Below, in pieces: positions 18,762 through 27,611 of a DNA stretch of 64,000 nucleotides. Under the pieces are notes generated by a model. The model made no database searches and was not told the DNA's origin. It worked only from the letters and a program-made list of their open reading frames with translations. Position 1 is the first letter of the stretch. The number at the start of each line of letters is the position of its first letter. The position numbers and the translations under genes are program-made. The DNA is from Hyphomicrobium_A sp963728165 (GTDB lineage Bacteria > Pseudomonadota > Alphaproteobacteria > Rhizobiales > Hyphomicrobiaceae), in contig CAVSIY010000007.1 of NCBI GenBank assembly GCA_963728165.1, positions 186,001 to 250,000 on the forward strand, read 5' to 3'.

Positions 18762-19466
18762 TCAGCGCGTGATGAACTTGAAGGGGACCTGCACCTCGAT
18801 CGGGCCCTGCGCTAGGGTCTCGGGCATGGGCGGGAAGGGGGAAGCACGGTCGAGCGCGGCAAGTGCGGCTTCGTCGAGGAGCTTGGAGCCGGAGCTCCTC
18901 TCCACCTGCCGCGACAACAGCTGGCCCTTGGGACCCACGGTGAAGCGGACGAGCACGGTGCCCGACTGCCGCGAGCGCGGATTGACCTTGCTGCGCTCCA
19001 GTGTCTTGCGCAGCGAGCCGAGGTAGGCGAGGCGGATCGTGGTGTCGCCGCCTTGCTGCGCGGCGCCCGAGCTCTGCTCGATCAGGGTCGCGACCTGCGG
19101 CGCCTGCTGCTTGACCGGCACCGTGTCGGGCTTCGCGTCCTCGATGGGCTTCTCCTCCTTGGCGACGACCTCATGATCGCTCAAGGCGGAGGTGACGACG
19201 TCGGTCAGCTCGGGCTCGACCTCCTCGATGGGCTTGGGCTCCACGGTTTCCTGCACCGGGGGGATGTCGACGGTCTCGATCATCTCCTCGGCCTCACCGA
19301 ACTTGGTCACGCCTTCGAGCGCGATGCCCTGCTCCACCACGAAGGTGTCGCTGCCGGTCCCAGCGTCGAGCGCCGCCCCGCCGGTGGTGACACCGATGAT
19401 CGCCAGCACGATCCCGGCGTGCAGCCCGAGCGAGAGAAGCCAGGACATGGGGCGCAGCATTTGCAT
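18762..19466 (-). CDS. tonB: TonB-family energy transducer
   Basis: The 234-residue protein has one N-terminal membrane helix (MSWLLSLGLHAGIVLAIIGV), a Pro/Glu-rich periplasmic spacer (VDIPPVQETVEPKPIEEVEP) and a C-terminal TonB-type domain (VNPRSRQSGTVLVRFTVGP ... AALAALDRASPFPPMPETLA). It transmits proton-motive energy from ExbB-ExbD to outer-membrane receptors. It is the last gene of the operon containing exbD and exbB. The two tandem receptors on the other side of the divergent intergenic region are likely clients. Confidence 0.93.
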   Translation of the reverse strand: MQMLRPMSWLLSLGLHAGIVLAIIGVTTGGAALDAGTGSDTFVVEQGIALEGVTKFGEAEEMIETVDIPPVQETVEPKPIEEVEPELTDVVTSALSDHEVVAKEEKPIEDAKPDTVPVKQQAPQVATLIEQSSGAAQQGGDTTIRLAYLGSLRKTLERSKVNPRSRQSGTVLVRFTVGPKGQLLSRQVERSSGSKLLDEAALAALDRASPFPPMPETLAQGPIEVQVPFKFITR

Positions 19467-19484
19467 TGATTTCGGCCGTGTCCT

Positions 19485-19934
19485 TTAAGGCGCCGTGCTT
19501 GACGGCGAGTGCTGCGAGAGAAGCGAGACGCGGGCATAACCGCTTTGCCCGACGAGGCCCAGAATCTCCATGACGTCGCCGTAGACGACCTTCTTGTCGC
19601 CGCGCACGTAGATCACGGCGTCGCCTTCGGCGGCGTGGATCTGCCGCAGCCGCGGCACAAGCTGGTCACGGCTCACGAACTCGTTGCGGATCTGCAGCCG
19701 GCCGTCGGCGGTCAGCGTTACGACCATCGGCTTCTTCGACTGGCCGACGCGGGCCGCCGAGGTCTTCGGCAGCTCGACCGGCACGCCGGCGACCATGAGC
19801 GGAGCGGCGACCATGAATATAATGAGGAGGACGAGCATCACGTCGACCATGGGCGTGATGTTGATCTCGGCCATGGGCTTGTAGGCGACATCCTCATCGT
19901 CGCCGGACTGAGAAAAGTCGATCGCCGCGCCCAT
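19485..19934 (-). CDS. exbD: Biopolymer transport protein ExbD
   Basis: This 149-residue protein has the ExbD/TolR form: a short cytoplasmic N-terminus, one membrane helix with the proton-channel aspartate (INITPMVDVMLVLLIIFMVA), and a periplasmic domain (DAVIYVRGDKKVVYGDVMEI). It lies between exbB (3-base gap) and tonB (18 bases). Confidence 0.95.
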   Translation of the reverse strand: MGAAIDFSQSGDDEDVAYKPMAEINITPMVDVMLVLLIIFMVAAPLMVAGVPVELPKTSAARVGQSKKPMVVTLTADGRLQIRNEFVSRDQLVPRLRQIHAAEGDAVIYVRGDKKVVYGDVMEILGLVGQSGYARVSLLSQHSPSSTAP

Positions 19935-19937
19935 TGT

Positions 19938-20645
19938 TTAGTGACCTCCGCTGGCGCGCAGCGGCTCGGCGACGCGCACGACTGGGTCGGATGCTGGCTT
20001 CGAGAGGTTCTTGGCGATCTCGGAGATAGCCGAGGCGCCGCGGGCCGCGAGACGGCTGAGCGACACCGACACGGCGTTATAGGCCATGACTGCCGGAATG
20101 GCTGCGGCGAGGCCAAGAGCGGTGGCGAAAAGCGCCTCGGCGATGCCGGGCGCCACCGTGGCAAGACTCGTGTCCTGCTGCATGCCGATAGCCGTGAAGC
20201 TGTTCATGATGCCCCACACGGTACCGAAGAGCCCGATGAAGGGCGCCGAGGAGCCGATGGTGGCGAGGAACGGCAGGCCGCCCTCCTGGCGCTGCAGCTC
20301 GCTCCTGAGGCAGCTGCGCATGGCCCGGTCGAGACGGGCTCGCACCGCAGTGCGGTCCTCGCCGCGCGAAGCGCCGTCCTCGGCCTCGCTCTGCGCGGCC
20401 GCGAGAATGGCCTTGACCAGTCCGCGCGCGTCGCCGGCGGGCGCGCCACTCTTCGCCAGGGCTGCGAGCCGGCGGATCTGTCCTCTAAGCCACGACAGCC
20501 GCACCAGCTTCTCGATAATGATGGCCCAGCAGCCGACGGAGGCGATGGCAAGGCCCAGCATCACAGCTTTGACCACCGGATCGGCGGTCGAGAGCATGCC
20601 GAAGAGCGAGTAGTCGGGTGCGGTGCCTGCGACGAGAGGGATCAC
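19938..20645 (-). CDS. exbB: Biopolymer transport protein ExbB
   Basis: The 235-residue protein has three membrane helices, with the long cytoplasmic loop between the first and second. The MotA/TolQ/ExbB domain is seen in LPFLATIGSSAPFIGLFGTV WGIMNSF and IAEALFATALGLAAAIPAVM. It forms the proton-conducting motor with ExbD. A small gene encoding a periplasmic protein precedes it by 12 bases, suggesting a four-gene operon. Confidence 0.95.
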   Translation of the reverse strand: MIPLVAGTAPDYSLFGMLSTADPVVKAVMLGLAIASVGCWAIIIEKLVRLSWLRGQIRRLAALAKSGAPAGDARGLVKAILAAAQSEAEDGASRGEDRTAVRARLDRAMRSCLRSELQRQEGGLPFLATIGSSAPFIGLFGTVWGIMNSFTAIGMQQDTSLATVAPGIAEALFATALGLAAAIPAVMAYNAVSVSLSRLAARGASAISEIAKNLSKPASDPVVRVAEPLRASGGH

Positions 20646-20657
20646 GCCTCGTACCTC

Positions 20658-21092
20658 TTACTTTGAGATTTCGACTTTGGTGAGCGAGTTTACTTTCATG
20701 CTTGCCAGGCAGTCCTTCACCGGGCCTGCGTCCGAGCGGCACTCCATGACGTCGTTGATCAGGAAGCTGCCGATCTGGTCGCACTTGGTGCCGTCGAGCT
20801 CGAAAAGCTTGACCGTGCGCTTGGACGGCCTCAGCGGCGCCAGATCGACGGCGAAGCGGCGGCCGATGATCCCGTCGGGCTGGAACATGACGAGATCGAG
20901 CTTGTAGGCGTCGTAGGACGTGCTGGTGGGATTGGAGACCACGACGTAGGCGCGGCAGCCCTTGTCGGAAGCCTCGAGCTTGTTGAGTTCGAGCGAGATG
21001 CCTTCGTCTTGCTTGGGCTGGGCATCTTCGGCGAGGGCGGCTGTCGCCAGCACGATTGCTGCTGCAAGGGTTAAGAGTGTTTTTTTGATCAT
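20658..21092 (-). CDS. Periplasmic protein of unknown function, first gene of the ton operon
   Basis: The 144-residue product has a clear signal peptide (MIKKTLLTLAAAIVLATAALA, then EDAQ). The mature part is a single small domain with three cysteines (GCRAYVVVSNPTS, TKCDQIGSF, VMECRSDAG plus a fourth in KDCLA) and the words LDLVMFQPDGIIGRRFAVDL and LRPSKRTVKLFELDGTKC. I recognise no named family. Tight linkage to exbB, exbD and tonB suggests an accessory role in TonB-dependent uptake; this is inference from position only. Confidence 0.85.
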   Translation of the reverse strand: MIKKTLLTLAAAIVLATAALAEDAQPKQDEGISLELNKLEASDKGCRAYVVVSNPTSTSYDAYKLDLVMFQPDGIIGRRFAVDLAPLRPSKRTVKLFELDGTKCDQIGSFLINDVMECRSDAGPVKDCLASMKVNSLTKVEISK

Positions 21093-21517
21093 TGGACTCT
21101 CGTCACGACATTCATGTCAGGGCATCTAGCGTTGTTTGCCGCAGCAAACCACCTCACTTGGATTAATTCTCTGTGAGATTGGCGGCGCACGTCCGTTGCG
21201 CCATCCCCGCGTGATGCGCCAGCGCGCATGCTTAAGACGGATGAGACGGATGCGCGCTGCCGCTTGGCGGCGCACGGTGCGCTCGAATGCAAGCTCATGT
21301 TTTACGCCAAGCATCACGCATTCTGCGCATCGTGCCCTTCCTCCCGAGCCCCGCGACACCGTCCGTGGACGCACGGCGCCATCGTCCGTTTCTTGTTGCG
21401 AGCGACGTCGGCTTGCTCATCTCAGCATCGCGCGCTCGTGATCGCACGTTAGCGTTTGGTGAAATAGCACGGCCCCGACGCGCCCTGTCAAACACGGAAA
21501 ACATGCCAACCAAAATC
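21093..21517. other. Divergent intergenic region, left part
   Basis: This region lies between the ton operon and the receptor genes. It contains only weak, Arg/Ser-rich open frames, one of them with scattered Cys and His, but no ribosome binding site or recognisable domain. The minus-strand promoter of the ton operon should lie near 21110-21180; I cannot identify it with confidence. Confidence 0.45.
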
Positions 21518-21593
21518 GGGAAAAATTCCCACGCGGATCGGGAATTTTTCCCGAGTTTGAGGCCCTTACGACACACCCGTCGTATGTTATACA
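21518..21593 (+). promoter_or_regulatory. Paired palindromic operator and promoter of the first receptor gene
   Basis: Two 13-bp palindromes of form GGGAA-N3-TTCCC lie at 21518-21530 (spacer AAA) and 21540-21552 (spacer TTT), with centres 22 bp apart. Each is preceded by ATC. Downstream is a possible promoter: TTACGA at 21566-21571 and TATACA at 21588-21593, spacing 16. The same pair with the same 22-bp spacing precedes the second receptor gene. Binding by a dimeric regulator on one face of the DNA is the natural reading, and a position upstream of a weak -35 suggests activation. The regulator is unknown. Confidence 0.7.
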
Positions 21594-21607
21594 GTAGCAT
21601 GACCCTC

Positions 21608-21621
21608 TTCGGTTGACCGAA
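21608..21621. promoter_or_regulatory. Short perfect inverted repeat in the leader
   Basis: TTCGGT-TG-ACCGAA lies about 10-20 bases after the likely transcription start. The 2-base spacer is too short for a good RNA hairpin, so a protein-binding site is more plausible, though it could be chance. Confidence 0.3.
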
Positions 21622-21810
21622 ATAAGGCGACCGATATTGATGGGTGAGCTCGACCAGCAGCGCTGCAAAAAAAAACGTCGGTCGAACGAGCAAACAGCAG
21701 CGCACGTGTCGAGGATGGACCCACGGATTCGTTCCGAAGGGAGAGCCGAGCGCGGCCATCGCCGCGCCCGGAGGGTGAAGTTGTTGCCCGCGTAGCGTTT
21801 GGGGGATGTG

Positions 21811-24459
21811 ATGCGTTTGGGGTTGAAGTGGGCGCTCGTCGCCTGTGTTGCGTGCTTGCTACCTGCACAATCGTTTGCTCAAGAGCCTGCTGATGCCGCC
21901 GCGCCGACGCCGCCTGCGGCGAGCGAGCTACCTCCCGTCGAGGTGATCCAGAAGCAGCCGCAGCCGGCGCCTAAGACCGCGAAGAAGAAGGCCGCGCCGA
22001 AGAAGAAGCAGGCCGTCGCGCTGCCCCCGCCACCGGCCCCGACCGAGCCCGTCACGCCGGAGATCGCCGGCACCGGCGGCATCGACACCGGCACGGTGAT
22101 GATGTCGCCGGTCACCGGCAGCGACATTCCCATCGGCAAGTATCCGGCCGCGGTCGGACGGGCGTCCCAGGACGATATTGCGAAATTCCACCAGGCCTCC
22201 GTACCGGAGGTTTTGCAGAATACCGTCCCCGGCGTCGTCCTCAGCGACGCGCAGGGCAACGCCTACCAGCGCACGCTGCAGTATCGCGGCTTCAACTCCT
22301 CGCCGCTTAACGGCGACGCGCAAGGCCTCGCCGTCTACCAGAACGGTGTGCGCATCAACGAGTCCTTCGGCGATATCGTCAACTGGGACTTCCTGCCCGA
22401 CAACGCCATCGCCGGCATCAGCATTCTCGGCGCCAACCCCGTGTACGGCCTCAACGCCATCGGCGGCGCCATTGGCATCACGATGCGCGACGGCTTCAAC
22501 TTCCAGGGCGCAGAGATCGACACCCGCTTCGGCTCGTTCGGCCATAAGGAAGGCCAGCTTGCCGTGGGCGCGCGCAGCGGCAACTGGGGAGTGTTCGCCG
22601 CCGGTCAGATGATCAACGATGATGGCTTCCGCGACTTCTCGGGGGCCGAGATCCGCCGCTTCTACGGCGACATCGGCGTGAAGGGCGACGGATCGGAGTT
22701 CCACCTCAACCTCACGCACGCCGAGAACACCGTCGGCGTGACGGCGGCGGCGCCCGAGCAGCTGCTCGACCTCGGCTGGGAGCGGACGTTCACGTCGCCG
22801 CAGACGACCGACAACGACATGACGATGCTGTCGCTGAACGGCTCGGTCAAAGCGACGTCCACCCTCACGTTCGCCGGCGTCGGCTACTACCGCTGGTTCA
22901 AGCAGAAGCACGTCGACGGCAATATCGCCGACACCACGGAATGCGGGACGGATGATGACGATCCGAACATCCCGGGCAACGGCGATCTGTGCTGGGAGGA
23001 TGGCGATCCGGAGAATGCCGTCATCGATCAGAACGGCGCTACCGTTAAGATCGATGACCCACGCCTGCAGGGGCATAGCACCGATGAGCTGGGGTCTCTC
23101 GACCGTACCAGCCAGGACGCGCAGAGTTGGGGCGGCTCGCTGCAGGCGGTTGAGAAGACGCCGCTATTCGGCCTTCCCAACCAGTTCCTGGTGGGCGGCA
23201 GCTACGACCACGGCAACGTGCAGTACAGCGCCAACAGCGAGCTGGGCTTCTTCCTGCCGAAGTTCGTGGTCTCGAGCTTCGATGATCCCATCTACATGAC
23301 CGGCCCCGACGACGTGCATCCGCGGCTGCTCTCGACCACCAACGACTACGTCGGCGTCTACGTCTCCAATACGACCGACGTGACGAAGAACCTCTCCCTC
23401 ACCTTGGGCGGCCGCTGGAACTACGCCCGCATCGCCATCCAGAATGAGAACTTCGAGCCCGATCCCAACGACCCCAGCGTCGTGGACAAGCTGACGGGAA
23501 CGCACGAGTACTACCGCTTCAACCCGATGGCGGGCGCGACCTATAAGCTTGGCTACGGGCTGACGCTGTACGGCAGCTATGCGGAGGCCAACCGCGCGCC
23601 CACCGCAGCCGAGCTCGCCTGCGCCGATCCCGATGCGCCGTGCCTCATCGAGAGCTTCCTGACGGCGGACCCGCCCTTGAAGCAGGTCGTCTCGCACACC
23701 TTCGAGTTGGGCCTGCGCGGCAACCTCGCCACGTGGAACAACGGCAGCCAGCTGCAGTGGACGGCCGGCCTGTTCCGCACCTTGAATACGGACGACATCA
23801 TCACCGTCGCCTCCACCAGCAACGGCCGCGGCTACTTCAAGAATGCCGGCGACACCCTGCGTCAAGGCGTGGAGCTCGGCCTCACCTATCGCGAGCGCTG
23901 GTGGACGGCCTACGCCAACTATGCCTTTATCGATGCCACGTTCCGTTCGTCCAACATCCTCGCCTCGCCCGACAATCCCTCGGCGACGCCGGAAACGTGC
24001 GATCTCGATCCGTTGGCCGATGATGCGGACGAAGCCGCCTGTATCCAGGTGAACTCGGGCGACCGGCTGCCCGGCGTGCCGCGCCACCGCTTCAAGGCCG
24101 GCCTCGATGTGTGGGTGACGCCCAAGTGGACGGTCGGCGGCGATGTCGTTGCTGCCAGCGACCAGGTCTTCTTCGGCGATGAAGGCAACGATCAGCCGAC
24201 GCTCGACGGCTACGCCCGGGTGGATCTGCGGACCGCCTACAACATCAGCGAGAACGTCCAGATCTACGGCATGGTCGATAACGTCTTCGACTCGCACTAC
24301 GGCCTGTTCGGCAACTTCTTCAACAGCGAAGCCGCAGCGAATGCGGCCACGGCCGGCGGTCTCAATGGCGATGCGCTATTCGGCGACGGCACCTCCAACC
24401 GCACCATTACGCCGGCTCCGCCGGTCGTGGCCTATGGCGGCGTCAAGCTGAGATACTAG
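21811..24459 (+). CDS. TonB-dependent outer-membrane receptor (first of tandem pair)
   Basis: The protein is about 880 residues, with signal peptide MRLGLKWALVACVACLLPAQ (cleavage after SFA). A Pro/Ala/Lys-rich stretch contains ELPPVEVIQKQ, which may serve as a TonB box region. A plug domain follows (SVPEVLQNTVPGVVLSDAQG ... GAIGITMRDGFNFQGAEID), then a 22-strand-type barrel ending GGVKLRY. ATG at 21811 is preferred over TTG at 21799 because GGGGG lies 6 bases upstream of it. The substrate is unknown. Adjacent RND pump genes and the ton operon point to metal or metal-chelate handling, but the sequence does not say which. The next gene is a close paralogue with the same operator arrangement. 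Confidence 0.9.
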   Translation: MRLGLKWALVACVACLLPAQSFAQEPADAAAPTPPAASELPPVEVIQKQPQPAPKTAKKKAAPKKKQAVALPPPPAPTEPVTPEIAGTGGIDTGTVMMSPVTGSDIPIGKYPAAVGRASQDDIAKFHQASVPEVLQNTVPGVVLSDAQGNAYQRTLQYRGFNSSPLNGDAQGLAVYQNGVRINESFGDIVNWDFLPDNAIAGISILGANPVYGLNAIGGAIGITMRDGFNFQGAEIDTRFGSFGHKEGQLAVGARSGNWGVFAAGQMINDDGFRDFSGAEIRRFYGDIGVKGDGSEFHLNLTHAENTVGVTAAAPEQLLDLGWERTFTSPQTTDNDMTMLSLNGSVKATSTLTFAGVGYYRWFKQKHVDGNIADTTECGTDDDDPNIPGNGDLCWEDGDPENAVIDQNGATVKIDDPRLQGHSTDELGSLDRTSQDAQSWGGSLQAVEKTPLFGLPNQFLVGGSYDHGNVQYSANSELGFFLPKFVVSSFDDPIYMTGPDDVHPRLLSTTNDYVGVYVSNTTDVTKNLSLTLGGRWNYARIAIQNENFEPDPNDPSVVDKLTGTHEYYRFNPMAGATYKLGYGLTLYGSYAEANRAPTAAELACADPDAPCLIESFLTADPPLKQVVSHTFELGLRGNLATWNNGSQLQWTAGLFRTLNTDDIITVASTSNGRGYFKNAGDTLRQGVELGLTYRERWWTAYANYAFIDATFRSSNILASPDNPSATPETCDLDPLADDADEAACIQVNSGDRLPGVPRHRFKAGLDVWVTPKWTVGGDVVAASDQVFFGDEGNDQPTLDGYARVDLRTAYNISENVQIYGMVDNVFDSHYGLFGNFFNSEAAANAATAGGLNGDALFGDGTSNRTITPAPPVVAYGGVKLRY

Positions 24460-24491
24460 AGGCCGAAAAACTCAATTCGGTCTCTTAAGTC

Positions 24492-24530
24492 AAAGGCAGG
24501 CTCTCTGCGCAGAGGGCCTGCCTTTTGTTT
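24492..24530 (+). terminator. Rho-independent terminator after the first receptor gene
   Basis: AAAGGCAGGC (24492-24501) pairs with GCCTGCCTTT (24516-24525), and the inner CTCT/AGAG also pairs around a GCGC loop. TTTTGTTTT follows. This separates the two receptor genes into independent units. Confidence 0.9.
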
Positions 24531-24542
24531 TCGTGACATCCA

Positions 24543-24627
24543 GGAATATTTCCGACTGTTCTCGGGAATAGTTCCCGATCTGCAGATGCAATCGGTGCCG
24601 GGGCGACACAGTCAAACATGTTATAGT
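24543..24627 (+). promoter_or_regulatory. Paired palindromic operator and promoter of the second receptor gene
   Basis: GGAA-TAT-TTCC at 24543-24553 and GGGAA-TAG-TTCCC at 24564-24576 have centres 22 bp apart, the same as before the first receptor. The second palindrome is flanked by C and G, as is the right-hand copy of the first pair. A -10-like TATAGT lies at 24622-24627 with no good -35. The distance from the right operator to the -10 is about 10 bp longer than in the first promoter, i.e. one helical turn, so the operators keep the same face. A leader of about 200 bases follows, with a GAGCCCC-GTC-GGGGCTC hairpin near 24735. Confidence 0.7.
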
Positions 24628-24829
24628 ATGACATCCAGCCCCTGATCTTGACGATACGCCAGCAGCTGTCCTCACTGCTGTTCAGTCCAAGTAACGAGTC
24701 CCTTTCCTCAGGTTGAGCGTCGTTGGCAGAGCCCCGTCGGGGCTCCGCGCGCGAGCGTTTGGGCAAGGGCGTGTCGGCAAGGAGTAGCTGAGAGAACGCA
24801 GACGATCACGGCTCTTAAGGGGGGGCGGA

Positions 24830-27425
24830 ATGCAAGGCTCGAAGCTGAGGCTCATGGCTGCAGCCGGAGCGCTGTTGTTGCTCTGCCTGCCAGCGAGCGC
24901 ACAAGCCCCGGCCGAGCCCACGCCTCCCTCCGCAGCCGCACCCTCAGACAACGTCGGCCCGACGCCGAGCGACGCCACCGCACCCACGCCGGCTCCGTCC
25001 GGCGCGACCGAGCTGCCGCCGGTCGAGGTCATCCAGAAACAGGCCGCGTCCGCACCGAAGGCCGCCAAAAAGAAGGCCGCGCCCAAGAAGCAGCCGGCTG
25101 CCGCGCCGCAGCCGCCGCCGACCGAGCCCTTGGAGGCCGGAACCGGCGACATCGACAGCGGCACCGTGCTCATGTCGCCCGTCGACGGCAGCGCCATCGC
25201 AATCGGCAAGTATCCCGGCGCCGTCGGCCGCGGCAGCGCCGCCGACATCCAGCGCTCAGGCGACACCTACCTGCCGCAGGTGCTGCAGCAGACCGTGCCT
25301 GGCGTCATCCTCGAGGACGCGCAGGGCAACGCCTTCCAGCAGAACCTGCAGTTCCGCGGCTTCAACTCCTCGCCCGTCAACGGCGTGCCGCAAGGGCTCG
25401 CCGTCTACCAGAACGGCGTGCGCATCAACGAAGCCTTCGGCGACATCGTCAACTGGGACTTCCTGCCCGACAACTCCATCGACGGCATGACCATCATCGG
25501 CGCCAACCCGGTGTTCGGCCTCAACGCGCTGGGTGGTGCCGTCACCATCTTCATGCGCGACGGCTTCAACTATCAGGGCGCCGAGCTCGACGCGCGCGGC
25601 GGCTCGTTCGGCCGCTACCAGGGGGCCCTGACGCTCGGCGCCAACAGCGGCAGCTGGGGCGGCTTCATGGCGCTCGAAGGCATCCACGACAGCGGCTACC
25701 GCAACTTCTCGCCCTCGCGCATCCGCCGCATGTACACCGACATCGGCGCCAAGGGCGACAATACCGAGTTCCATCTGAACTTCACCGGCGCCAACAACTT
25801 CCTCGGCGTGACGGCGGCAGCTCCCGTCCAGCTCTTGGATCTGGGATGGAGCAACACCTTCACCTCGCCGCAGACCACCAAAAACGAGCTGGCGATGATT
25901 TCCACCAACGGCTCGGTGAAGGCGACACCGACGCTGACGTTCTCCGGTGTCGGCTATTACCGGTGGTTCCGCCAGCGCCACCTCGACGGCAACCTCATCG
26001 ATGCGTTGGAGTGCGACTCTGGCACCGATGCCGGTCTTGCTCTGCATCGAGGACGACGACGCGCCGGCCGTGGACACCAACGGCAACAACTTCCCATTCG
26101 ACCCCAACATCGCCTACGGCTCGCTTGATCGCACCTCGCAGACCGCCAACAGCTTTGGTCTGGCCTTGCAGGGCGTCGAGAAGACGCCGGTCGGGGGGCT
26201 GCCCAATCAATTCCTGCTGGGCGCCAGCCTCGACCACGGCAACGTTCCTTATGAGACCAGCAGCGAGCTCGCGCATGTCGGCCAGCAGTTCGTAATCAAC
26301 GGCTTCAACCCGCCCTTCATCTTCGCCGAGCCCGACGACTTCGCCGCGCGCAACCTCACCACGCAGAACACCTACGTCGGCGGCTATTTCTCCGACACGC
26401 TCGACGTGACGACGGATTTCGCCGTCACCGTGGGCGGCCGCTACAACTTTGCGCGCATCCAGATCACCGACAACACCGGCAACAACCCTGAGGTCGACGG
26501 CGACAACAGGTACTACCGCTTCAACCCGATGGCGGGCGCCACCTACCAGCTGGGATGGGGCACGACGCTGTTTGGCAGCTACGCCGAAGCCAACCGCGCG
26601 CCCACGCCGGCCGAGCTCGCCTGCGCCGATCCCGTCAATCCGTGCCTGATCGAGAGCTTCCTCACCGCCGATCCGCCGCTGCAGCAGGTGGTCTCCCAGA
26701 CCTACGAGCTTGGCCTGCGCGGCAAGCTCGCGTCATGGGGCGCCGACCAGAACCTGCAGTGGACCGCCGATCTCTTCCACGCGCTCAACACCAACGACAT
26801 CATCGCTGTCGCATCGCCGGTGCAGGGGCGCGGCTACTTCCAGAACGCCGGCGATACGCTGCGCCAGGGCGTGGAGGCGGGGCTCAGGTACACCGAGAAG
26901 CGGTTCATGTTCTACGCCAACTACGCCTTCGTCAGCGCTACCTTCGAGACGCCACTGGAGCTTGCCTCACCGAACAACCCTGCGGCCGTTCCCTGCTCGG
27001 GCGATCCGACCGTAACCTGCGTGAACGTATCACCGGGTGATCGCATTCCCGGCATCCCCGAGCACAGGTTCAAGACCGGATTCGACTACTGGGTCACGCC
27101 GGCGTGGAAGTTCGGCGCCGATCTCGTCGCCGCCAGCAACCAGATCTTCTTCGGCGACGAGGGCAACGACAATGCTCCGCTCGCCGGCTACACCACCGTC
27201 GGTCTGCATAGCTCCTACGACGTGACGCAGAACGTGCAGGTGTACGGGATCATCAACAACCTGTTTGACTCGCACTACGGCCTGTTCGGCAACTATTTCA
27301 ATTTGGCGCAAGCCAACCAGGCGGCGGTCGCGGACGGGCTAGGCGGCAACTTCTTTACCGACCCGCGCACCATCACGCCGGCCGCGCCCTTTGCGGCCTA
27401 TGGCGGCGTGCGCTTCCATTACTAG
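24830..27425 (+). CDS. TonB-dependent outer-membrane receptor (second of tandem pair), frameshifted near 26035
   Basis: This is a paralogue of the preceding receptor with the same organisation: signal peptide (MAAAGALLLLCLPASAQA), Ala/Pro/Lys-rich stretch with TELPPVEVIQKQ, plug (GDTYLPQVLQQTVPGVILED) and barrel ending AYGGVRFHY. The first frame fails after ECDSGTDAG. The next frame continues LLCIEDDDAPAVDTNGN, which aligns with DLCWEDGDPENAVIDQNG of the paralogue, so one base has been gained or lost at about 26030-26040. Full length would be about 865 residues. Because both sides are well conserved, an assembly error is likely. The RND adaptor gene follows after 186 bases. Confidence 0.87.
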
Positions 27426-27611
27426 CGCCGCCGTTAAGCAGCTGACACCGGCTGCGGCTGCGTTTGGCCTCATACGGGCTTGCGGAACTTGCGATAACCG
27501 TCCTTAAATGCCGCCCATAAAGGTCAAGGGGTTAGGCCCCCTCGACCGCAGATAAGCAGCGCAGATGGGCGGCAGAGATCGCCCCCGCGGCAGGAGTTGG
27601 AAGCGTCTTAA

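Noticed and set aside
21518..21552. Fur/Irr-type iron box before the receptor gene
   Set aside because: GGGAA-N3-TTCCC does not match the ICE motif TTTAGAA-N3-TTCTAAA or a Fur box; only the general dyad form is shared.
21594..21810. Riboswitch in the ~200-base leader of the receptor genes
   Set aside because: The leaders of both receptor genes were read for cobalamin-, TPP- and similar conserved boxes; none was recognisable and the two leaders are not alike.
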